A stretch of DNA of 64,000 nucleotides from Paragorgia papillata (taxonomy: Eukaryota > Cnidaria > Anthozoa > Scleralcyonacea > Coralliidae), in assembly GCA_035771165.1 (NCBI GenBank), contig JAWNZC010000294.1:807501-871500 (forward strand), written 5' to 3'. A program made the translations under genes and the position numbers. This document shows, one piece after another, positions 32,501 to 44,529 of this stretch (position 1 is the stretch's first letter; each line of letters opens with the position of its first letter). The notes beneath the pieces were generated by a model. The model saw only the letters and a list, made by a program, of their open reading frames with translations. It was not told where the DNA came from and did no database searches.

Positions 32501-35500
32501 GGAGGGAGGAAAACCGCAGAACCCTGCGAAAAACCCTCGAAGCACAGGAGAGACAACCTAAACTCTACTCACATGAAATTCAAGTTCGAGAACGGGGCTA
32601 TTCCCAGACGGTCACCCATCCAAGTACTAATCCCGTCCAACTGGGCTTAACTACAGCGGTGAGAGGCAGCGCCCTAACAGCACACGCCACCCGTTAAATA
32701 TACATACATAGCAGTATAACATTTAACAAATAGATTCCATTTTTAGATTCCAGATGCACAGATGACGTCACAACGTGGTAAGAACAAAAAAGTGGCCCAC
32801 GAGACGCAGTCGAGTGGGTCACTGATGTTCTTACCACGTTGTGACATCTTCTGTGCATCTATAACTGAACAGACTACAAAAAAATGGACTCTATTTGTTT
32901 TATACAATAAAAATTTAAAAGGTTTTTGTCGAAACTCTTGCCGGATTTTGGGGCACGAAGAAGGAAAAAAGCAAGTCAGCTGACGTGATCTGACGTGACC
33001 ATGTGTCTGTCCTCTAATAGATCATGGCCAACAACCAATGAAAACAAGCATAGCAACCACGGTATTGTATATATATAATACATCGCCAACGAATACTCAG
33101 AATTTCATTCGATTAAACTACATTACAGCTAACTTCACTTTTCAACGTTTACATGCATGAAAAGAAATTGATGTTATTGTAAAGTACCGAGTCAACTTAT
33201 ATAAAACGACTACAAAACGACTATAAAACGTACCTCATCGGGCCAGAGGCCTGGTTCGAGTGCACTGTAAACAGCCTCTAAACAAGTCTTAATATCATGT
33301 TGGCATATAGCCAGACGAAGATCCAGCGACAAAGACCACAGCAGCACTGCCACTACCTCAAGATCCTTGCAACTGTAATGTCGAGGAGACTTTACCACGC
33401 ACAATGTTAGAAACTGAATGACCCGATTAATATTGACGAGCGGAAACAGAGAGTAATTCTGAGTTGGATGCCTGGAATAATAAGTTATACATGTAAGTTA
33501 TATATTATACACACGAGAAACCGTTTATTATCTGATTTAAAAACACCGAGAACTACATGCGTTGAAAAAACGAAGTCATAGCCAAATGAATTTTTAAAGT
33601 GCCACTAACCCAAAAAATTTTTTCTCGGGATTCAAATAGCCCTTGTTGAGTATATTAGCACCAACATATCTTTTCTGTTATTGAACACTTCTTTCATTTT
33701 TTATGCCCCTTCAAACTTGCAAAATTTCGCTGTTTGTCCCATGGCGGAGCAGTGAGGGGAATGGGTATAGGATGCGTATGACGTAATACCAGAAATTCGT
33801 CTTCAAAAATCTATGAAGTGTAGTACACTGGAACTATAATAAAATAATTAAAATGAAAAATATCGCCAAACTGGCTATAAACCTAACCTGGGTACGTTCT
33901 TTCCTATTTACTTTACAGTAACAAACATATAGAATTCCTGGTATTACGTCACAAACCCTTCTCGACGCAGTCTCCCAAGTGCTCCGTCGTGTCCGTCATT
34001 ATCGCCACTTCAATCGGTTCTTAAATCAAGAGGATTTTACCAATTTAGTTAATTTATATTGCATTCTTCATCATTTGGATTGGCGATGTTTATTCGTGCA
34101 AAAAAACTTTTTGGGGTTAGTGGCTCTTTACAGTGCTTACGACACAAAAGGGCCGTTTACACGAGAGCCGATAAGACGCGCCTTACACGAGACGCGAACT
34201 GACGCATTTAGGGGCCGTTTACATGGACTAAAAGTTGACTCGGGTAAAAGGGACACCCTACCCCCCGAGAGACAACTTTGTCGTGTGTTTACATGAGGAA
34301 TTAGATTATGACTTCTGAATCGGTTTAAGCCTGGGTATAGTTTAATGTATCTAATTTAAGATGGCCGATCGTCGGGAAGAAACTGTAACTGTACTGTTAG
34401 AATTAAACGATAGAATTGAACTCACAGAAGCTTTTATACTTCTTCAGGCCAATTATCAGGTTTTCAACTATTGTTGGAAACCAAGACCATTTTTTTCGCT
34501 TCGTATTTGCTGCTCTATCAATTGTTTCACTTTCTGCCGCCATTTTGTTTCGCAGTTTTGCCTCGGGTAGGCGAGTCAACTTTATCTCGCCCCATATGGT
34601 AACCCTACCTCGCAAAGAGGGTGACGCTACCCCAGGGTGACCCTACTACCCGAGACAAGTATGAAATTCCCCATGTAAACGCTCGCTGTCGAGACTAAGT
34701 AAAATGAACACAAAGTTGGCTCCCCCAGGGTAGCTCGGGGGGCAGGGTGACCATTCTACCAGGGACAACGTTTGTCCATGTAAACGGCCCCTTAGAAGTC
34801 GTTTTTGAACTTAAGCCGCGGCTTGTGTAACACGCGAACATAAGTCTTTGTACCTTTTATACGAATGTTTCACGTCTTGTGTAAGACGCGTCCTGTGTAA
34901 GCCACGTCTTATCAGCTCTCGTATAAACGGCCATAATGTTTGTCTTATACGAAAGAACTGTTAAAATGACAAAGTAACATCTTTTACAGTTTTTTTGCTT
35001 TGTTTTCGAGATATTTCAGTTTGTTTCATAACTAAATGTCACATTGTGACGTACATGCATGTGTACGACTTATCGAAAATAAGAAAGTTTTTTATAACAT
35101 AGCTTTGATATAGCAACGTTTTTGATTGGCTGTCGTGCGTGCTCCATAACTGTAATAAAGAACAACGACCCAGAAGACAAACTGGCTCTGGGTAACCGAG
35201 TTTAAACTGTCCTTTTGGTTGGAGTTTAGGACTTGGCTACGAAAGTAGAAAAACACAACAACCAAAACGATTCGCCGGCTTGTGAAAGGATTTAATGCTA
35301 TGTTATAAAATAAATGGCTCATGGTTTAGTGCGCTCCATCGAGTTATGGATGCACTTGGGAAATTGGGAGAGCTCTCAAAAATCTAGAGTTTTTTTTACG
35401 ATTTTTTCGTTTTCTCCCAAGTTCCCAAGTGCATCCATAACTCGATGGAGCACGCTAAACCATGAGCCATTTCTTAAATATCTTTGCTATTGTCAAACCA

Positions 35501-38500
35501 AACTTAATTCGAAGGAAATATGCGCGCGTGTGTTCCTTCTATAACATCAAACATGTAAAATTACAACTACAAGTCGCATTGTGTCAGTTTATTTTCAGTA
35601 AATGCTTTTCTATGTTAGTAGTGTTTTCAGCTTGAAGTTGGTAAAGTTTTTTTTGTTTGCTTTTGCCGTACAAGCTGTCGTAAGAAACACACTTACTGAA
35701 AATAAACTGACACAATGCAACTTGTAGCCCAACAAGTACTTGTGACACACGTAGGGTTCGACTAGTTCCCAGGTATAAATATCGAAAGACAACATCGGTC
35801 TATCATCCGAGTTCCAGTTGCTCAATAGTAAGAGCGTCCAGCTGGCATTCGGAAGGTTGTGGGTAGGAGTCCCGTCTGGAGCTCAGATTTTTTCTCTGAG
35901 TTTAAAGTGCCTATGAAACGAAAATTTTAAGTGTGTCTTATTTAAAAGAACACTTAAAATTATAGAGTAACATATTTTACAGTTTTTTGTTTCCTTGCTT
36001 CGTTTTTGAGATATTTCAGTTTGTTTGATATGTAAATTTAACTTATAAGATAACTTTACTATCACAAAAGATTATATTTAACAATTGGACAACGAGACCG
36101 AGTTTTCTATGAGCGAATAGTCAACGAGGCGAAGCCGAGTTGACTATCGCTCATAGAAAACGAGGGCGAGTTGTCTAATTGTTTTAGTATAAATTTACCA
36201 ACAAACGTTAAATAAATTCTCGACAATAACGTATTCTTTGAGGCTCGTTCAATACATTTTTTAACTGCCAACAATAAACGTTCAACAGTCATTTCGGACA
36301 TCTCATTGGTCCCGTACAGTAACTGATGGTAAAGTAAAGTTTTCCTGCATAATTTAGCATGGGTTTTCATGTACAATATTGAAACAATATATATCCACTC
36401 ATTTGATATGTAAAAGTGACAAAAAGTTGAAAGAAACATTCAATTTAGCATATAGTTTACATCACGAAATCTTGTCAACAGCAAGTGTATTTTGAAATGT
36501 GTTTTGTTTGCAGTTATTTCGTTTTAAACGAACACAGATAAACAATTTAACGATCTTACCATTAATAATTTCCATTCTAACCATTTTGTAGCCGTTTTTG
36601 TTTTCTATAGAACTTATTGCTTCGCTTAAATGTTCAATTTCTTCTTTCACTTGCCCACTCCGTTATAATTTCGGCGCCATTGTTGCTTAACAGAACAACC
36701 GCTGGTTCCTAAAGCCCTGTTTACACGGCCAAAATTTAAGCACGCTTAAGTTAAGCGTGCTTAAAATGCGCCTCCTTGGTGCGTTTACACGGTCATTTAA
36801 TAATTCATTACTAAAACACGTACACCATTATTCAACATGGCGGACGAGATGGAAGCTTCTACAGCAGGGGGGGGAAATGCATTTTATCGTATTAATAACG
36901 TGTTAATAGCAAGCGTTTTTCAATCCCATTGCGTTTAGACGGCCAAGTTAAGCCACCTCCTTGAGGTGGTGCAAACTAATCGCAATTAATTTACGCCGAT
37001 CTGTTTACACGGACATTTTAAGCCCGCTTAAAGTCAGATGTGGCTCAGATCCCGCTTAAATTTTGGCGGTGTAAACAGGGCTTAATTCGCCAAACAAAGA
37101 TATAGAACACTTTGCGATAACTCATTATGCAAACTGTGACGTAAAGTCATCTTATAAGTCAAATTTACATATCAAACAAACTGAAATATCTCAAAAACGA
37201 AGCAAGGACACGAAAATCTACAAAATATGTTATATTGTCATTTTAAGCGTTCTTTCAAATAAGACAAACTTCATTTTCGTTTCATAGGCACTTTAACTTA
37301 CGACAGCTTGTAGAGCAAAAGCAAACGAAAAAACTTTACAAACTTCAAGATGTTTTTAAATTATATTTATAATTCGCTAATATGATTATTTTCATAATTC
37401 GATAGCCTTAAGCTATGTAAGATTAGTACATTTATTATAAGCTGAAGCGTAAACTTCTTGTAACTTACCTTTCTTGTTCAAACGTTGGTATCAAAAATCC
37501 ACCAGTGTTGTCCACTTCTTCTCTAGTTTTATAAAACTGTGTAGTAACATTAGCTCCATAGTTACTAAACACGTCGAGTATATCTCGAGCACTGGGGAGC
37601 CAAGAAAGGCAACTTTGTTTATTCTGAGTCAAAAAGAATATTCTAAGTGGAAGATATGGATCACTACGAAAATTTACATTTATTTTTATACGGTTGAGCT
37701 TGTTTTTCTACAGTAGAATAGAGTGGAATAAAGTGAAGTGAACTGGAGTAGAGTGGAATAAAGTGAAGTGAAGTGGAGTGGAATAAAGTGAAGTGAAATG
37801 AAGTGGAGTGGAGTGGAGTGGAGTGGAGTGGAGTGGAGTGGAGTGGAGTGGAGTGGAGTGGAGTGGAGTGGAGTGGAGTGGAGTGGAGTGGAGTGGAGTA
37901 GAGTAGAGTAGAGTAGAGTAGAGTAGAGTAGAGTAGAGTAGAGTAGAATAGAATAGAATAGGGTGGATTGGAGTGGAGTGGAGTAGAGTAGAGTATAGAG
38001 TGGAGTGGGGTGGGGTGGAGTGGAATGGAGTGAAGTAAAGTAAAGTAGAGTGTAGAGTGGGGTGGGGTGGAGTGGAGTATACACTGTACAGTAAAGAACA
38101 GTAAACTGCAGTACAGTACAGTACAGTACAGTACAGTACAGTACAGTACAGTACAGTACAGTACAGTACAGTACAGTACAGTACAGTACAGTACAGTACA
38201 GTACAGTACAGTACAGTACAGTACAGTACAGTACAGTACAATGCAGTACAGTACAGTACAGTACAGTACAATGCAGTACAAGTAGTGTTCTTCTTACCTT
38301 GGTTAACTTAGCATTAAATAGTGACCACAACGCATTGTAACTGGCTTGAACCGTATGATTATCTAGATGATAACACAGAATATGAAATAACCACTGGACA
38401 ACAACTTGCGGGCACGGGTGAACCAGATAACGTTGAACTATCCAACCACCGCAAAGTAGTTCTCGTATTTCCACATCAGATCTTGTAAATAGTGACTTAG

Positions 38501-41500
38501 TAAAAACATCCATGTCGGTTGCGTCAAAAGTTGGAAAAGGTTGCGAACAGCCATTTTCGTGCTAAAGACAGACAAAGATTTTATAAAAATAGGCACACAA
38601 TGTGTGCATGTGTCCACTGATAAAGCTCCGTGATAATCACTTAGCACTATATACATACATCAGTGGGGGCCATCAGTAGCAGTCACTAGAATTAGAGTGT
38701 TTGGAAACGCAACCAAACTCTTTGTTCTATGTTTCTGTTAACGTTTATGAAAATGCATTTGTCAATGCCTAAACAGAGATATAGTCAGGTGTTGTCAGCG
38801 GAGGTGGGTGTTGTTTGTGGGTGGTGTATTTGTTTGTCGGTGTTGTCGGGGGGGAAACAAACAGTAGATTTTCCCGACAACAAATACCGACAGCACCACC
38901 CACAAACAACACCCACCTCCCCTGACAACACCCACTACAGATTCCACGCATACCACAATCGTGACATAATTGAACCGGAGACATAAATATAGGCGAACCT
39001 GGCCGAAACCTTTCACTCGACTCTGAAGATGACAGCCGCTGAGAACGTCGAAACGTCAGTCACTACCACCACAAACAGTCTTTCTCAAGACTACTCTAAC
39101 ATAGACGAGCAATTTTCTCAAACATGTTGGATAAGTTGTGAATATGTTATCGTACAAATGGGAGTTACTTTGGACAGGTTTCTGAACTTTGAAAAACATA
39201 TAACTGAGCAGCTTAAGAAGGCGTATGCAAAAGTGGCAGCCCTTAGAAGAATTTGTCGCTTTGTGCCATTGAACGTTATGATAAATTTATATAAAACTTT
39301 CATAATTCCTCATTTGGAGTATTGTAGTCCTCTTCTTGTAGGTGCGGGTGAAATGCAAAGCAATCGTCTAGAAGATGCTAACTACTACATGTTAAGAACT
39401 CTGCTAGGACATGCTAAATCTGTTCCTTACGAACAATTATTAACTATTGCTAACATGTCAACTTTGAAACACCGTAGAATACGCCAATCTTTAATGTTAC
39501 TTTATAAGTGTATTTACTTAAATGGACCTCGGTATATTAGTGATTTCTTTAATTTCCGAATATCTGATAATAATTTAAGAGGTAATGGTACAATCCTTAG
39601 CCAGCCTCATTTTAACTTAATGTGGATCAAAAAGTCTTATTTTTACGTAGTTACTAAGTATTGGAATGATCTTCCTCTCGATGTTCGTCAATCCGTAAAC
39701 TTTAATGAATTTAGAAGCAAGCTCAACAATATTGTATTTTAGCAATACTATCTATATTTTTGACTTTTTTAAATATTTAGTATATAAATTACATGTAATG
39801 TAATTCTCACGATCGTATTTTGAACGAGCTTTAATAGCTCATAGGCGAAACGTGGTTAAATAAATCATTCCATTCCATTCCATTCCACTCCACTCCACTC
39901 CACTCCACTCCACTCCACTCCACTCCACTCCACTCCACTCCACTCCACTCCACTCCACTCCACTCCACTCCACTCCACTCCACTCCACTCCACTCCACTC
40001 CACTCCACTCCACTCCACTCCACTCCACTCCACTCCACTCCACTCCACTCCACTCCACTCCACTCCACTCCACTCCACTCCACTCCACTCCACTCCACTC
40101 CACTCCACTCCACTCCACTCCACTCCACTCCACTCCACTCCACTCCACTCCACTCCACTCCACTCCACTCCACTCCACTCCACTCCACTCCACTCCACTC
40201 CACTCCACTCCACTCCATTCTATTCTATTCTATTCTATTCTATTCTACAAATAAATAATAAACTAGTTCTCGAAACAAATATGATACTGATACTGTTTCA
40301 CATTGCAATTTGTATGCATAAATACAACTCCTGTTGCTTACCACCTAATTTTAACGATTTCTTTAAATCTATTTCCGAAATCCATTCCTACAATACACGG
40401 CTAGTATCAACATCTCGTATTATTTTCCCTACTTTAAGACAAATTATGGTCTATCTAATATTAGATATAAAGGTATGAAAATCTGGATTGGAATAAATTG
40501 TGATCTCAAATCTCTGCCAATGAGGAAATTCAAGGAAAGCTGGATTCAAATAGCCATTGTTTTCATTTTTTATGCCCCATCAAACTTGCAAAATTTCGCA
40601 ACTGTTTGTCCCATGGCGGAGCAGTGAGGGGAATGGGTATAGGATGCGTATGACGTAATACCAGGAATTCGTCTTCAAAAATCTATAAAGTGTAGTACAC
40701 TGGAACTATAATAACATAATTAAAATGAAAAATATCGCCAAACTGGCTATAAACGTAACCTGGGTACGTTCTTTCCTATTTACTGTACAGTAAAAAAAAT
40801 ATAGAATTCCTGGTATTACGTCACAAACACTTCTCGACGCAGTCTCCCAAGTGCTCCGTCGCCACTTCAATCGATTCTTAAATAAAGAGGATTTTACCAA
40901 TTTAGTTAATTTATATTGCATTCTTCATCATTTGGATTGGCGATGTTTATTCGTGCAAAAAACGTTTTGGAGTTAGTGGCACTTTAAATCGTTAAAAGTA
41001 ACAAAATCAGACAATCATTCTTCAAAGTAAGCAGACTGACATAATGCTGACCCTAACCCTAATCCCATATTAACCATTACAACAAATTGACGTGAAGTAG
41101 CGAAACCCAAAACTAGCTAAGGAGGCTGCGATCCTTTGCACTGCCCAAAAAGGTTGTGGCTTCGATCTGTCTGTATACGAGTTGCTGAAATCTCTATTGA
41201 ATAAAACTCACTGGAAGATAAATGGGGAAAAACCCACCTAACTTATAGGTAATTTGGTACTGTTCATATACTTAAGGGTAAAGTGTAAAACGGTATTAAT
41301 AACAACAGATGAACACTTGGAAAAAGTCAAGATTTCAAAGTCAAAGAAATGTGGTTTAATTGTATCGTGCATACACAAATAATTTATTCATCAGGATTGA
41401 GTATTGAAACTCAATCAATCCCAGATTGAGTTTCTAGGTCCGATAACCGGACCTAAAAAGTGCTTGGATAAAACCCTGATCTTGAAGGAAACGATACGAA

Positions 41501-44476
41501 GAATCGCACACTAATCATTCAAAAACACATGTGCCCGATTCGTAAATGGTCGCCAACTTCGGTTCGATTTCGTAAATGTGACGTCATCGGTAACAAACTC
41601 AGATCCAAAGGTTGGCGTTAGCTTAGTGTGCCCACGTGACCTTATAAGGTCAGTGGACACAAAAAAAAACCCGGATTATATAATTTTGTGAATGACAATT
41701 GCCTAATGCGAGTCTACGTCATGCAGTTGTTGTCACCATCAACTAACTAAGCAGGATTGAAGTCTGAACTGAACTAAACTAACTATATACTAAATAACCC
41801 TATCAGTCACATCTAAACTCATGTACTACATAGAGGTCCAGTAAGGGCCATCCCTCATTGGTTCAGTGTTACTACAAGAGAAAACCCGAGTAAACTGAAC
41901 TGACGAGGGACCTTCGCTCGAAACATGGTCAGAAATCGAGGACAGCCAACGGCAGTGGCCTGTGGGCTCAGATTTAGATGGAAATATTATTTGAAGATTC
42001 TGATGGCTAAATATCGATCATTTCGGCTATAAACAGAAGTCTATAACAATAAATTAAAGTAGAGTTATTCGCTAAAATGTCTTATTGACCCATTTCTTAC
42101 CCAAATATCAAATTACAAAAGGTTTAATCGTCTAGACAGGCCTGTACACTAATACTCACAATAATTGCCGCATAAATTTCGGTTATTATTTCTGAATCCA
42201 GTCACGTTTAATAATAATAACAGCGGTTAAGACCCTGGCAACCTAGCAACAGCTCCATAAGAAATGGCGGACAAGAACCCGAAATTTTCGAGCAATGCAT
42301 TGCTTCTTCACGCCGAGTTCAGTATTTATCTCGGCGCTTGATGGATTAAATTACAACGACTCGGCTGCACTAAAATCGTACATTTTTTGGGAACCTATTA
42401 AAGTGCCTATAACCCCTAGAATGTTTTTAGTTTTCCAAGTAGTAGAGCCAAAATTAGCTGAATAGTTCGTTTACAGTTTTTAATTTGGTCCATTCGTTTC
42501 GAAGATATCTCGCTTCAAATATTGCAAGAAATCGCTATTTTGAATATCCGGCTAGAAATTTCTGCAAATTGCAAAGAGCCTGGTACCAACATGATGTGAC
42601 GTACAGTAGCTTAAGGGACGGAATTTTCTCAGTGACAGTGTTGGTTCCGTGCCAGATAGATGTGTTGTTTTTGGGTGTTCTGACGAATCCGACTTGACGA
42701 AAGGAATTTCACTTGCATCCCTTAAGCTACGTCATCGCGTTGCTCGTCCCAGTTCTCTTTAATTTGCGTTTTTTTCTTGCTAATAACGGTACTTAAATGT
42801 CAATATCTTCGAAACGAAAGGACCAAATCAAAAACTGTAAAAGACCTATTCAGCTAATTTTGGCTCTACTACTTGGAAAACTAAAAAAAATTCTAGGGGT
42901 TATAGGCACTTTAAACAACGAAAAAGTGGAACGAACAACTCCGCAAAACATAGTAACGTTCATCCCGAGCAAATTCATACGTTCGCATCGTGGACAAACA
43001 ACACAGAAGCAGCCAAAATTGGAGCTCCAAAATAAGTGCTATAGCAGATTAATAGACTTTAAACAGCGAATAAGAGGTATGGTTACGAGGGGCTCGGGAA
43101 CCTATATAGGACACTCTAAACTTAATAGAAATTGTAGTGCTCAACGATTGTTTAATTTGGTGAAGTTTTGGACGTTCGCATGTCGAAATTTACAATAGTA
43201 AATAACCGAAAATGATTGTTCTTTATATTTCCTTAAGACATCTATTGAAGGACGCCATATTGAATTAATTAATAAGGGATTCAGTGCGCATGCTTTGCCG
43301 CCATACTGTCCTCGAATTCTGGCCATGCGTTAGAATCCCACGTTCTCTGTTTCGGCAGTATATCTAACCTAACTTTATTTATATTGGATAATCCTATTAG
43401 TCATATCTAAACTGTTCTCCCTAGAGGTCCAGTAAAGAGCATCCCTGATTAGGGGTACAGATTGATTACGTTTACGTGAACATTAGATTAAAAAATATAA
43501 CGTAAATCTTGTCTTACTTTAACTGGTTGTTTGAACTCAGAAAAGATGTTTTCTCCCGGCATTTCCTCCGTAAACTCTTTGTCTTTAGAAGTAAATTTGT
43601 CGAGTTCTTTCTGGTGGATTGGTAAGATCGCATCATCATCATCGTCATCATCTGAAAGTAGTAATGCTATGTTATTCAAATACATGTTCGTTAGATCGAC
43701 AAGGCTAACAGAGTGTGAGGTCTGTACGGAAAAGTATTCGCCTGACAGACCGAGCGACGAAAGGGCGAGGTTTGTACGAAAATACCGAAGCAAATACTTT
43801 CCAGTATACAGACCGAGCAAACGAGGTTAATAAGCCATCTATTAAGCCCTAATTAAACGAGAACGCAAGTCATCGCAAGTTGGCAGTCAGAATTTCTGTG
43901 GCGGTCGTTCGAATTCTCTCAAATTAACAAAATAAAGGTTTCATGAGTGTTTTAAACAAGTTTTAACTTTGTCACAGTACATGATATTTTCGGGAAACTA
44001 TTCAGAGCGGCTGGCTGAGATCGCGTGACTGCCAACTTGCGATGACTTGCGTTCTCGTTTGATTAGGGTTTTATACGCCGGCTTTTGGTTCGTTTTCTTA
44101 TAGGCCTAGTTCAAACGTCGACCGTACTTTTCATCGAACCTAATGCAAATTAGCAAAATGCTTTGTTCGAGTTCATTTACATTACATTCGGTACATGAAA
44201 ATTCGACGTTTGAACTAGGCCTTATTTTAACCCATCGTTCGCGTCTTCAGAGTTCAGATGTTGTCGTTTACCTTACTTTTAAGCTTGTTCGTTTCGTTTT
44301 ATGTTTACACTGTTAAGTATTCATTTTTGCGTGCTTTTTATAAATAAGTTATTTTTAATCTTCCAACCAAAACGTCTAATTCAAGATTTGTTTTATTCAA
44401 ATCAATTCCAAAATCCCCCCCCCCCAAAAAAAAACCCAAAAAAAAACCCAAAAAAAAAACCAAAAAAAAAAACCCC

Positions 44477-44529
<53 letters not shown>

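Noticed and set aside
34361..34570. New host gene starting [18 protein letters not shown]
   Set aside because: Good start context, but it is bounded by the inverted ends of a non-autonomous element and decays quickly; treated as a transposase relic.
37664..38513. Long minus frames rich in Tyr/Cys/Ser/His/Pro
   Set aside because: They run through pentamer satellites in an intron. Only 38298-38513 of that frame is real exon.
39831..40218. Three overlapping minus frames of [10 protein letters not shown] repeats
   Set aside because: Translation of the (ACTCC)n array; a 5-bp period keeps all frames open.
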